Assembly: GCA_028278025.1 (NCBI GenBank)
Contig: JANQFE010000072.1
Span: forward strand, 1 to 64,000
Length of the DNA: 64,000 nucleotides
Direction: 5' to 3'
Source: Thermodesulfobacteriota bacterium
Lineage (GTDB): Bacteria > Desulfobacterota > WTBG01 > CAIYCZ01 > CAIRTM01
A program made the translations under genes and the position numbers. Below, one piece after another: positions 43,523 through 51,774 of this stretch. The notes below the pieces were generated by a model. That model ran no database searches and was not told the DNA's origin. It saw nothing but the letters and a program-made list of their open reading frames with translations. The number at the start of each line of letters is the position of its first letter. The first letter of the stretch is position 1.

Positions 43523-44701
43523 TTAAGCTGCATGTGCGATGATCTGTTCAATAACGACGGCCTGATCGTCCGGCGGCAGTCCCACCGAACAGGGCAGACT
43601 CAGTGCGCTTTCATACAGCGATTCCGAAACCGTACAGTCTGTTGCCGGGGAATTGCTATAGACAGGGCTGCTGTGCAGCGGCTGCCAGAGCGGACGGGTC
43701 TGAATCCCTGATTTGTGCAGCTGCCGTAAAAGCGTGCGGCTGGACATACCGTAAACCTGTTCGTTCACAAGGACGGTATACATCCAGAAAATACTCTTCG
43801 CCCACGGGGCTTCAGCCATACAGGTGATGCCCGGCACAGCCGAAAAGGCCCGCTGGTATTCAGCAGCAATACGGCGCTTAGCGGCAATATAATCCGGCAG
43901 TTGCTCAAGCTGCGCGCACCCCATGGCCGCCTGGATGTTTGTCATGCGATAGTTATAACCGATTTCATTATGAATATATTCAACCGGGTCATTCTTGGCC
44001 TGCTCCGTGAGATATTTCACCTTTTCCGCCTGAGCCCTGTGTGAGGATACCATCATGCCTCCCCCGCCGGTGGTAATAATCTTGTTGCCGTTAAAACTGA
44101 AACAGCCGGCATCGCCCTTGCTTCCCAGAGGGCGTCCTTTGTAGCTGGCCCCCAGGGACTCTGTAGCGTCCTCGATGACAGTAAGATTGTATTTTTTCGC
44201 CAGCTCCATTACCGGGTCCATGTCAACCGGATGCCCCAGAATATGTACCGGTATGATGGCAGTAATCGGTCTGCTTGTTTTCCTATTGTACAGTCGGCCT
44301 TCTTTCCACCGGCACTCCTTTTCAATAAAGCTCGTCAGCTTTTCAGGGTTCATTTGCCAGTATGTCGGCTCTGCATCTATGAATACGGGCTGTGCGCCCA
44401 CATACCGCACGGCATTTGCCGGTGCAATGAAGGTGAGGGTGGAAACCAGCACCTCGTCTCCGGGCTGAATACCGGCGGCGAGCAAGGCCACGTGCAGAGC
44501 GGCTGTTCCGCTCGCAGTGGCAACTGCGTGCGGGCTGCCCACGGCCGCAGCAATCTCCTGCTCGAACCGGGAGACAAATGAACCGACGGATGACACCCAG
44601 TTAGTGTCCAGGCACTGTTTGATATAGGGCCACTCATTTCCGCGTATTTCGGGGACGCAGAGTGGAATGCCCTGGGAAGGGTGATTATCGTTTTTCGTCA
44701 T
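43523..44701 (-). CDS. LegC family sugar 4-aminotransferase (DegT/DnrJ/EryC1)
   Basis: The 392-residue PLP enzyme matches LegC-type aminotransferases, which aminate the 4-keto-6-deoxy-GlcNAc nucleotide made by LegB. The N-terminus IRGNEWPYIKQCLDTNWVSSVGSFVSRFE is characteristic of the LegC group. The PLP site includes ATASGTAALHVALLAAG, EDATESLGASYKG, and the Schiff-base Lys in CFSFNGNKIITTGGGGM. GYNYRMTNIQAA follows. Its start overlaps the SGNH hydrolase stop by four bases. In Campylobacter/Legionella-type legionaminic acid synthesis the same reaction is followed by N-acetylation, a 2-epimerase/hydrolase, and the NeuB-type synthase; the last two are encoded at 51.8-54.0 kb. Confidence 0.88.
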   Translation of the reverse strand: MTKNDNHPSQGIPLCVPEIRGNEWPYIKQCLDTNWVSSVGSFVSRFEQEIAAAVGSPHAVATASGTAALHVALLAAGIQPGDEVLVSTLTFIAPANAVRYVGAQPVFIDAEPTYWQMNPEKLTSFIEKECRWKEGRLYNRKTSRPITAIIPVHILGHPVDMDPVMELAKKYNLTVIEDATESLGASYKGRPLGSKGDAGCFSFNGNKIITTGGGGMMVSSHRAQAEKVKYLTEQAKNDPVEYIHNEIGYNYRMTNIQAAMGCAQLEQLPDYIAAKRRIAAEYQRAFSAVPGITCMAEAPWAKSIFWMYTVLVNEQVYGMSSRTLLRQLHKSGIQTRPLWQPLHSSPVYSNSPATDCTVSESLYESALSLPCSVGLPPDDQAVVIEQIIAHAA

Positions 44702-46116
44702 GAGTGCAAATAGGTCTTGAGAATAAATTGTCCTATGATCTCAGCACGTTTGCGGTTTCCCGGTTCAGTGAAATGGACCGGGTCGGCAAAGTAGTGCCGC
44801 TCTGCGGGCATGCTGCCCGCAAAATCAAGATAGGCAACATTTTCGGTTTTGTATTCCTCATACAGCTGCGCCAGTATCCGGTTATGCTCCTTAAGCGCAG
44901 ATATGAGATGGGGCGCTATGGTTAGAACATCGTCACATTGATATTGTTCAGACCAGGCAAATGACAGGAGCAGAACCGGGGTATGGTGAGTACGGCAGAC
45001 GCTGAGCATGTTTTCAATGTTTCTCTTAAAATAACCGGGGCTGTTTTTCTGCAAAACCTGCTCGGGCGACAGGCCTACCCGCGCATATACATCAGGCTGC
45101 TCCTGAACGAATTTGTGATCATACATGGGCACGTCATCCCGGATAACCCGCCCTGATGACAGCAGGCGCAGGTTCAGACGGCGCAAGAAGTAGGCAAACA
45201 GCCTGAAGCGGGGATAGGGCAGATCGAGCTCTTCACCCTGCCAGTGTTGCCGGAACCCCCTATTGTCGGAGAAAAAATAGTCGGGTCCCACAAGGCGCGG
45301 GGGAATGTCATTGACGCCATGATAGATTATGATCAGATCCGGCCGGGTTTCCAGCACCCGCAGCTCCAGGTTTATAAGGCTTTCAAAAGATGAATAGCCA
45401 AGTACGCCGGCATTAACAATATCCACATCCCTTTTAGCCTCAGCAAGATAGCGCCCCAGCTGAGACGGATAACTGTCCTCGTACGCATTGACCCGCGTTC
45501 CGTAGGTAGTGGACCCCCCTATGCAGGCTATTCTGAACCGGCCCGCAGGCTTGGGCATAGCAAGCTCCGGGCCGCGGAACCCCAGAGCGTTGATCTGGGG
45601 ATGAGCGGGGTTGTTTGAAAACGTCAAATAGGGGTGGGGTAGCTCCTGTGCTATAACCGGCCCCTTTTGGGTAAACCGCATGTTTGCATAGAGGTTGAAA
45701 CAGATTTCTGCAAAGGCAATAAGTGCTGCAACGAAAAACACCAGCAGGCAGGTCTCTTTCAGCAGAGCGCCTTTGCGGGATGAACAGCAGTACAGCTGTA
45801 CCCAGCCCCATGTAAGGATAATGAAAAACAGCGTCGATGCAGCGGCGTTTTGCCGGTACAGTTTGATTGCCGGTATGAAAAAAAGCACGGCCCCGGCAAC
45901 AAGGCACAGACCCAGAACGGCAGTGAAGGTGGTATACTGCGCGCCTCCATAGTCCCGCAGCAGGCCCCTGACCACAGCCGAGACTGCTGTTAAAACTACT
46001 ACGAGGATAACGCATAGAAGGGCCTCATAGCGGGATATACCGTCCAGGAGGGCTGTAGCAAAAAAGAACAGAATCAGAATCAGGAGGAAAAGGTATTTGC
46101 CGGTGAGGTGCTGCAT
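44698..46116 (-). CDS. Membrane-anchored SGNH/GDSL hydrolase
   Basis: The 472-residue protein has about four N-terminal membrane helices (for example YLFLLILILFFFATALLDG, VLTAVSAVVRGLL, FTAVLGLCLVAGAVLFFIPA, TCLLVFFVAALIAFAEICFN) and a C-terminal SGNH hydrolase domain. The catalytic blocks are GGSTTYG near 200 (Ser), YHGVNDIPP near 267 (Gly/Asn) and the C-terminal DPVHFTEPG near 449 (Asp-x-x-His). SGNH enzymes hydrolyse esters, or acetylate glycans in reverse. In this operon it could deacylate or O-acetylate a sugar. It overlaps the LegC gene and starts 31 bases after the nucleotidyltransferase stop. Confidence 0.85.
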   Translation of the reverse strand: MQHLTGKYLFLLILILFFFATALLDGISRYEALLCVILVVVLTAVSAVVRGLLRDYGGAQYTTFTAVLGLCLVAGAVLFFIPAIKLYRQNAAASTLFFIILTWGWVQLYCCSSRKGALLKETCLLVFFVAALIAFAEICFNLYANMRFTQKGPVIAQELPHPYLTFSNNPAHPQINALGFRGPELAMPKPAGRFRIACIGGSTTYGTRVNAYEDSYPSQLGRYLAEAKRDVDIVNAGVLGYSSFESLINLELRVLETRPDLIIIYHGVNDIPPRLVGPDYFFSDNRGFRQHWQGEELDLPYPRFRLFAYFLRRLNLRLLSSGRVIRDDVPMYDHKFVQEQPDVYARVGLSPEQVLQKNSPGYFKRNIENMLSVCRTHHTPVLLLSFAWSEQYQCDDVLTIAPHLISALKEHNRILAQLYEEYKTENVAYLDFAGSMPAERHYFADPVHFTEPGNRKRAEIIGQFILKTYLHS

Positions 46117-46147
46117 CGTTATTCGGGTACGTGTTTTGTTGTATGCT

Positions 46148-47224
46148 CTACTGTTTAATCCGCCCGTTTTGTATATCTAACTGGGCCTGTTTGTAGTCGT
46201 CGGGTTTTCCTATGTCCAGCCAGTATTCGATAATGGGAAAGCTTACCACTGACCGGCCCTTTGCGATGAGAAGCTCTATCAAGTTCGTCATGTCGAAGCG
46301 CCGGCCGCTGGGTATGTAGCTGCGGGCCCCCGGGTCAAGCAGATAGATACCGGCATTGACGAAGAAGGTGTAGAGGGGCTTTTCCCGGACCTGTTTTATG
46401 TTAATGCCGTCATTCTCGATGACGCCGTAGGGAACCTGAAGGTCATACTGGCGCACCCCAACGGTCAGGTCTGCTTTATGCTCGATATGAAACGCCAGCA
46501 TGACTCTAAAGTCAATATCTGTGAGTATATCGCCGTTGACAATCAGAAGGGGGCTGTCGGTCTCTTCCATTAATCCAACGGCACCTGCCGTTCCCAGGGG
46601 CCGGTCTTCGCTGACATACTGGATGTTGACACCGAAACCGTGACCGTCACCAAAATGCTCACGTATTTTTTCCGGCATGTAATGCGTGGTGATGTTTACT
46701 TGCTGTATTCCCGACTGCTTCAGCTGGCCCACAATGCGCTCAAGCAGGGGTCTATCTCCCACCTGCAGCATAGGCTTTGGCGTGTCTTTGGTGTGGGGAT
46801 GAAGCCGGGAGCCCAGGCCTCCTGCCATGACAATGGCCTGAAGTGAAGCCGCTTCATGGGGCAGCAGATCATCCCAGGTGGCCAGACCCGTTACGTGTCC
46901 CTGGGGGTCCAGGATGGGGACCTGGCGCACAACCCATTCCTGCATGAGCTGCAGAAGCTCGGTCCTGCCGGTTCCTTCCCGGGCTGTGATGGGCTCCCGG
47001 GCGCCGCCGCTTTTTTTCTTCTCCATGAGTCTGCTCACCGGCTCCCCGAGGTCGGACCCGGCCATGATTTCCCGGCGGATGTCACCATCGGTAATGGTGC
47101 CAAGCAGATGCTTTTCAGGATCGACGACCAGTGCGATACCTTTGCCGCTGCGGTCAAGGCAGGCTATGGTATCGCGAAGGGATGTTTCCGGTGATATACA
47201 GAGATTTGAAATGTCGGTAATCAT
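46148..47224 (-). CDS. CBS-domain nucleotidyltransferase (PtmE-like)
   Basis: The 358-residue protein begins with two CBS domains (residues about 1-120; ISPETSLRDTIACLDRSGKGIALVVD, GTITDGDIRREIM). A sugar-phosphate nucleotidyltransferase domain follows (QAIVMAGGLGSRLHPHTKDTPKPMLQVGDRPLLERIV, LIVNGDILTDIDF with acidic pair). CBS domains suggest control by a nucleotide. The domain order is that of PtmE, the glucosamine-1-phosphate guanylyltransferase that starts the GDP-sugar route to legionaminic acid in Campylobacter. If so, this pathway uses GDP- rather than UDP-activated sugars. Specificity is inference. It is in the same operon as the SpsF-like and LegC genes. Confidence 0.82.
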   Translation of the reverse strand: MITDISNLCISPETSLRDTIACLDRSGKGIALVVDPEKHLLGTITDGDIRREIMAGSDLGEPVSRLMEKKKSGGAREPITAREGTGRTELLQLMQEWVVRQVPILDPQGHVTGLATWDDLLPHEAASLQAIVMAGGLGSRLHPHTKDTPKPMLQVGDRPLLERIVGQLKQSGIQQVNITTHYMPEKIREHFGDGHGFGVNIQYVSEDRPLGTAGAVGLMEETDSPLLIVNGDILTDIDFRVMLAFHIEHKADLTVGVRQYDLQVPYGVIENDGINIKQVREKPLYTFFVNAGIYLLDPGARSYIPSGRRFDMTNLIELLIAKGRSVVSFPIIEYWLDIGKPDDYKQAQLDIQNGRIKQ

Positions 47225-47250
47225 GTTTTTTGGGGTGATTTTGAAAAAAG

Positions 47251-48060
47251 TTAGCCAGTCCGGTGATAGATGTCCTGTTTGATCTTAAGGATCCAGTTTC
47301 TGTTTTTACGGTAGTACTCATCGATTGACTCTATCGTAGCAAGGTCAAGGTCCCGCTGGACAACATGACGGTTCAGGGCGGCGATGTGCGGACGGGTATC
47401 CAGAAAAGCATAAACGCTGAGAACATCTACAACATCATCAGGGTTAAAATGGTCATAGATGGCCTGAAACAGACGGTAATCGTCCTGCTCGTCCAGCGTG
47501 AGGCGATAATCGGAACGGATGTATTGGGGCTCCGCCGGGATCTCCCTGACGTTGAAAACCCCCGGCTGGTTGATCAGGTAACCCCATATTTCGGTATCGA
47601 CCTGCTCTTTAACGGCACAGACCGTCCGGAGCGCTTTTACCTTCATTGCATAGATATCAATACCCACGGGCATACCCATTGTGTAGACGAAGTCTATTTC
47701 AGGGTCCTGCCGGACCATGTCGGCAAGCCTGCGGGCGTGCTCGATTGAAAACAAGGGGTTGTCGGCGGTTATGCCCACAAAAAAGCCCAGACCGAACCTG
47801 GTGCAGGCATCCTGCAATCGCTGAAGCACGTCCTCGGGATGGCCGGTAAAGCAGTGAATGCCGTGCCTGGCAGCTATATCCACCAGGGGCCGGTCCTGCC
47901 CAAGGGTTGACGTACACAGGATGACCTCTCCGTTATCAATAACCGCCTTAGCCCGCTGGATCACCCGCTCAATGACCATATGGCCGTTCAGGGGCAGGAG
48001 CAGCTTGCGCTTGAGGCGGCTGGATTTCAGCCGTGCTGTTATAAGAAAGCCGATGTTCAT
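47251..48060 (-). CDS. SpsF-like cytidylyltransferase
   Basis: The 269-residue protein belongs to the acylneuraminate/KDO-type cytidylyltransferases, in the SpsF subgroup. It begins MNIGFLITARLKSSRLKRKLLLPLNGHMVIERVIQRAK, a version of the CTP-binding loop with extra basic residues, then VILCTSTLGQDRPLVDIAARHGI, FTGHPEDVLQRL and GITADNPLFS. SpsF/SpsE pairs activate or build nonulosonic-type sugars with CMP. Its start overlaps the next-upstream NeuB-like gene stop by four bases (ATGA). It would be the CMP-nonulosonate synthetase of the locus, as no classical NeuA/LegF protein was found. Substrate unproven. Confidence 0.83.
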   Translation of the reverse strand: MNIGFLITARLKSSRLKRKLLLPLNGHMVIERVIQRAKAVIDNGEVILCTSTLGQDRPLVDIAARHGIHCFTGHPEDVLQRLQDACTRFGLGFFVGITADNPLFSIEHARRLADMVRQDPEIDFVYTMGMPVGIDIYAMKVKALRTVCAVKEQVDTEIWGYLINQPGVFNVREIPAEPQYIRSDYRLTLDEQDDYRLFQAIYDHFNPDDVVDVLSVYAFLDTRPHIAALNRHVVQRDLDLATIESIDEYYRKNRNWILKIKQDIYHRTG

Positions 48061-49076
48061 TTTGATTGCTCCGATGTACCAGCTGCAACGTGATGCCGGG
48101 ATAGTATCTGTCCCTTTTTAATATCACAGCTAAGATGACTGCCGATGCACTGCAGGGCATCGACCTGTGAGAGGTCGGTGCTCTGGCCGGTTCGCCTGAA
48201 CAGAAGCATATCACGGGCGAGGGTGTCGCCCTTTTTTCCATCACAGGCCATAACCGCAGCTTTTTTCATCATGCCGAATACCGAGTATGCCCGCTCGCCC
48301 CGGTTCAGCGCCAAACGGCCGCTGCCGTTACAGGCCTGAAGCAGATCGAGCTGACGTCGCAGCTCATTGCACATATCAACACTGATTGCTGCAGACCAGT
48401 CGGCTCGCTCTTCTCCATAGGCGATTGTCACATGCTTTTCAATATAGTCCATTCCCAGAGCGGCGCCCATGAGGGTTATGAGCAGATTGTTCGGTTCATC
48501 CCCTGCCGTGTGGTCAGCATACCCAAAGCAGTATTCGGGATACAGGCCCATGATTCGGCGCATTTTACTGAAATTAACATCCTCATAGCGGGTCGGATAA
48601 TTCTGGAATCCGAACATGAGCACTATATTGGGTGTCTGGATCAGGTTAATAGCATTGTCGATTTCGTCCAGCGTTGATCCGCCGATACCAAAAACCACGC
48701 GGGTATCGGGCCCGATGTTCTGCTTAAGAGCATCCAGGAGATTAATGTCGTTAAGGCAGACCGAGTGTATTTCCACCAGGGCGGGGCTGTGGGACATGGC
48801 AAATTCAATAGCCTTGGTATCATTGCACAGAACCATAAATTCCTTGCTGCCGCTGCGAATAATGTTGATTATATCCTGCCACTGGGATTTTTCAAACAGC
48901 CACTTAACTGCGGCATCATAGAGAGGATGGTCGGAAAGCATATACTCGTCCTGGTCAAGGGTAAGATGCAGCTTCAGCACATCAGCGCTGGCCTCTGCAC
49001 TGAGGGATGAAACAAGCTTCTGCATAAATGCAAAGTCGCCCTGATGGTGCCATGCTGTTTCAGCAATAAGCTTCAT
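48057..49076 (-). CDS. Divergent NeuB/SpsE-type synthase, second copy
   Basis: The 339-residue protein starts at ATG 49076 (AGGA 6 bases before it); an extension to 49106 is possible but weak. It is a sialic-acid-synthase-like protein: LIAETAWHHQGDFAFMQKLV at the N-terminus, YADHTAGDEPNN, MGAALGMDYIEKHVTI, and a C-terminal SAF-like (antifreeze) domain from about 275. It is clearly diverged from the canonical copy at 52.9 kb: HNG becomes HHQG and the KFQ motif becomes KLH. PEP-binding residues may still be partly conserved. Pairing with the SpsF-like gene suggests it makes a second, different nonulosonic or acid sugar, or is specialised for a modified substrate. Confidence 0.75.
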   Translation of the reverse strand: MKLIAETAWHHQGDFAFMQKLVSSLSAEASADVLKLHLTLDQDEYMLSDHPLYDAAVKWLFEKSQWQDIINIIRSGSKEFMVLCNDTKAIEFAMSHSPALVEIHSVCLNDINLLDALKQNIGPDTRVVFGIGGSTLDEIDNAINLIQTPNIVLMFGFQNYPTRYEDVNFSKMRRIMGLYPEYCFGYADHTAGDEPNNLLITLMGAALGMDYIEKHVTIAYGEERADWSAAISVDMCNELRRQLDLLQACNGSGRLALNRGERAYSVFGMMKKAAVMACDGKKGDTLARDMLLFRRTGQSTDLSQVDALQCIGSHLSCDIKKGQILSRHHVAAGTSEQSK

Positions 49077-49148
49077 GGGATTTCCTTCCAAATAAGTATG
49101 TGACAATAAAACAATTCACACCTTTCCAAAACAGTTTCTTTCGTTGTT

Positions 49149-49379
49149 AAAAAGAGGCAGACTGCCGGGGCTCCGGGAAGCCTCTGGCAAATTTAAACCT
49201 TATTTCATTGACGGCCCTGGTGCTGAAAAACTTTCAACGAGACAGGCAGTTTGCAGCGGTTTATACATACAGCAATCTCCAGGACCTTGGAACTGCTGAA
49301 TTTTTTAGTCCATGCCGTTCCATCTCTGCTCCCGTGGTTGCCAGTGACTTCCCGGAGCCCCGGCAGTCTGCCCCTTTTT
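49149..49379. repeat. Terminal-inverted-repeat element (MITE-like)
   Basis: A 42-base arm at 49149-49190 (containing GCAGACTGCCGGGGCTCCGG) is mirrored at 49338-49379 with three mismatches. About 147 bases lie between the arms. It fills most of the gap of 333 bases between the NeuB-like gene (start 49076) and the methyltransferase stop (49410). A 72-codon minus-strand frame spans the right arm, but I do not recognise the product. No clear target-site duplication was seen. A small non-autonomous mobile element is the simplest reading. Confidence 0.7.
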
Positions 49380-49409
49380 GAGATTATTTTAGACACATAT
49401 GAAAACAAT

Positions 49410-50069
49410 TCACTTCTCCGCAACGATAATCCATTCTTTTACCATAATTTCATTGTTGTACTGTGTGTAGGTAAGAGAATCGATGGAGCGGATGGTGAAG
49501 TATTTACCGTAGAGATCATTAATTCCCGGTTTGTCAATGAGCCTGACAAATCCCTTGCCTTTAAAAATCCCGTCGGAGATATCGGTGTATTCAAACGGAC
49601 CCAGCTTCCTGTGACTCTTGCCGATGTGCATCTCGCTTGATACTGTTCTGCTGTAAAACAGGCCTTGCTTCTTCAATACCCTTTTTATTTCTGAAAGAAT
49701 TTTTTCTGTATCTTTCCGGGAGTTGCAGTAGATGCACTCATTGTCTATTACTGCATCAAAGTGCACATCAGGGTACGGCAGTGACGAGATGTCACCGGTA
49801 TCAAGTCGGGCAGAGAGGCCTTCACTGCTGAGGCGCTTCTCTGCCTGGGCTATGGCGGTTGTGCTCCCGTCGATACCGTATGCCAGAAACCCTTCCCGGG
49901 CAAGATACCAGATATTCGGTCCCGGGCCGCAACCCACTTCAAGAATACGGGTTTGGGCTCTGTCCCGTTTGTAGAAGTTTCGGGCCACGAACTGTATCAG
50001 ACTTTCGGCGGGGTATTTACCCCACTCTTGGCTTTGAAAGATTTTTTCCCAGACAGTGTCCCAGGTCAT
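49410..50069 (-). CDS. Class I SAM-dependent methyltransferase
   Basis: The 219-residue protein has a Rossmann core with RILEVGCGPGPNIWYLAREGF (motif I), YGIDGSTTAIAQA, and HFDAVIDNECIYCNS followed by EIKRVLKKQGLFYSRT. It is a paralog of the methyltransferase at 63.0 kb: both share the N-terminal WxxxxxSQ-x-W/P start, the cysteine-containing motif I and the C-terminal EWIIVAEK/EYITVVAEKS end. The start overlaps the upstream radical SAM gene by four bases (ATGA). Methyl transfer in the glycan pathway is likely; the acceptor is not known. Confidence 0.86.
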   Translation of the reverse strand: MTWDTVWEKIFQSQEWGKYPAESLIQFVARNFYKRDRAQTRILEVGCGPGPNIWYLAREGFLAYGIDGSTTAIAQAEKRLSSEGLSARLDTGDISSLPYPDVHFDAVIDNECIYCNSRKDTEKILSEIKRVLKKQGLFYSRTVSSEMHIGKSHRKLGPFEYTDISDGIFKGKGFVRLIDKPGINDLYGKYFTIRSIDSLTYTQYNNEIMVKEWIIVAEK

Positions 50070-51697
50070 TGTTCGGTCTCGTGCTCTTCAAGCTCACCAA
50101 GGCGCGTGCGGGCAAGCTCATGGGCGGGGTTTGCCGCCAGGGTGTTTTTGTAGGACTGCAGGGCTTTGGCCTGATCACCCTTTTTACGATAGGCCTCGCC
50201 CAGATAAAAGTTGGCAAAGTCAAAATGGGGATAGCGTTCCACCACATCGCTGAAATCGGCAATGGCTTTGTCGATGTTATACTTGTGCAGGTTTGGGTTG
50301 TTGCGAAAGCAGGTATCGATAATCGCTTCTTCACGGACCTGGTACAGGTATTCGGGATCGAACTCGGGCGTATGGATAATGCTGCGGTGGAAGCTGCGTA
50401 GCGGATCGAAATCGCCCTCTTTGATGTAGCCTTTTTTAATGCACAGGCGATACATGTCGGTGTTTGGCAGAGGCGATGCAATCGAGAAGTAGCTCCAGTC
50501 AAGTTCGATCTCCCGGGCAAAGTCAATGGTCTGCTGAATGGTCTGCCTGGTTTCATCCGGGTAGCCGATTATAAAAAACCCGCGTACATCCAGGCCCGCC
50601 TCACGGATTTTTTTTACCAGGCCGGGGACAAGCTTCAGCTTAACCGGCTTGTTCATAAGTTTTGCCACAACCTCCTGGTTACCGCTTTCGATTGCCATGG
50701 TGACTGAATAGCATCCGGAGGCCTTCATCTTCCCAAGAATCTCTTCATTGAGGGTGTACACGGCAATTCCGCTGGGAACATGCCATTTTATATTGAAGCC
50801 GCGTTCGATCATACCGTCGAACAGCTCGTTGGCCCGCCTTTTGTCCGCAATGACATTATCATCCTCGAAGTGGATCTCCTTAATACCGTACGCGGTGATA
50901 AGGTGCTCGATTTCATCCAGGACATTGCGGGCGCTGCGCAGCCGCTGGCGGCTTCCCCAGTGGGAGCCCAGGGCACAGAAGGTGCATTTGCACGGACAGC
51001 CCCGGGAGGTTATCATCTGGGTATATGGGGCGGCACGGTAATACCCGTGGGATTTGGCATTGTCCAGATACTTCTGCATGTCGAACAGATGCCGGGCAGG
51101 AAAAGGCAGGCTGTCCAGATCCTGGATATAGCTGGTTTTTGCAATGCAAACGGTGTTTCCGTTCTTGCGAAACACAATTCCGTTGTTAAGGCTGGATAAT
51201 GCTCCCTTGCCGGAAAGCACCCTGAGCAGCTTTACAAAGGTCTCTTCAGCCTCGCCGATTATAACAAAATCGACCTCCGGGCTGTTGTCGATAATCTCCC
51301 TGGCCACCGCGCCGGCATGGGCGCCGCCCAGAACCGTTGTGATACCGGAGCGCAGCTGCTTTGCCAGACGGCATACCTGCAGCGCATCGGCCTGCATGGC
51401 CGAGAAAAGACAGGGCACCGCCACGACATCAGGGTTGAACTCCCTTATTTTTTCCGAAATCGCCTCGTCAGTGAGCCCGTAGCGTATCGATGCACCTCCT
51501 GAAAGAGGTGTGCCTTCATCCATATCTCCGCTGATAAGAGCATCAAGGATTTCTATCTCATATCCTCCGGCCTGTTCAAGCACCGCTGCAATGTAGGCAA
51601 TGCCCAGGGGCAGAAAAGAGCTTACCCGCACCGCTGTGGCGGAGAAATCTGCGGGGCGGGTGACCGGCGGGTAGATAAAAAGTATTCTCTTAATCAT
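50066..51697 (-). CDS. B12-binding-domain radical SAM protein with TPR tail
   Basis: The 543-residue protein has an N-terminal cobalamin-binding-type domain (ILFIYPPVTRPADFSATAV, SFLPLGIAYIAAVLEQAG) and a radical SAM domain with the C-x3-C-x2-C cluster motif in SRGCPCKCTFC (near 225). The C-terminal region (about 440-535) has TPR-like repeats (DFANFYLGEAYRKKGDQAKALQSYKNTLAANPAHE). The B12-binding domain lacks a clear DxHxxG base-off motif, as is common in this class. Such proteins catalyse methylation or other radical reactions, many on lipids or sugars. In the glycan locus it may methylate a non-acidic carbon. The start is 77 bases after the LegG gene stop. Confidence 0.87.
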   Translation of the reverse strand: MIKRILFIYPPVTRPADFSATAVRVSSFLPLGIAYIAAVLEQAGGYEIEILDALISGDMDEGTPLSGGASIRYGLTDEAISEKIREFNPDVVAVPCLFSAMQADALQVCRLAKQLRSGITTVLGGAHAGAVAREIIDNSPEVDFVIIGEAEETFVKLLRVLSGKGALSSLNNGIVFRKNGNTVCIAKTSYIQDLDSLPFPARHLFDMQKYLDNAKSHGYYRAAPYTQMITSRGCPCKCTFCALGSHWGSRQRLRSARNVLDEIEHLITAYGIKEIHFEDDNVIADKRRANELFDGMIERGFNIKWHVPSGIAVYTLNEEILGKMKASGCYSVTMAIESGNQEVVAKLMNKPVKLKLVPGLVKKIREAGLDVRGFFIIGYPDETRQTIQQTIDFAREIELDWSYFSIASPLPNTDMYRLCIKKGYIKEGDFDPLRSFHRSIIHTPEFDPEYLYQVREEAIIDTCFRNNPNLHKYNIDKAIADFSDVVERYPHFDFANFYLGEAYRKKGDQAKALQSYKNTLAANPAHELARTRLGELEEHETEQ

Positions 51698-51774
51698 TTC
51701 TGTTCTTAAGGCGTTGAGGTAACGGCTTTAAGGAGCAGTCGTTCCCCGAGAGGGGTTTTTCGGAAAAGGTTTGT

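Noticed and set aside
45440..46015. 191-codon second minus-strand frame inside the SGNH hydrolase gene
   Set aside because: It lies in another register of a gene with clear membrane helices and SGNH motifs; no family match.
49205..49423. 72-codon minus-strand frame spanning the inverted-repeat element
   Set aside because: It crosses one inverted arm and has no recognised product; it is better treated as part of the repeat element until a homolog is found.
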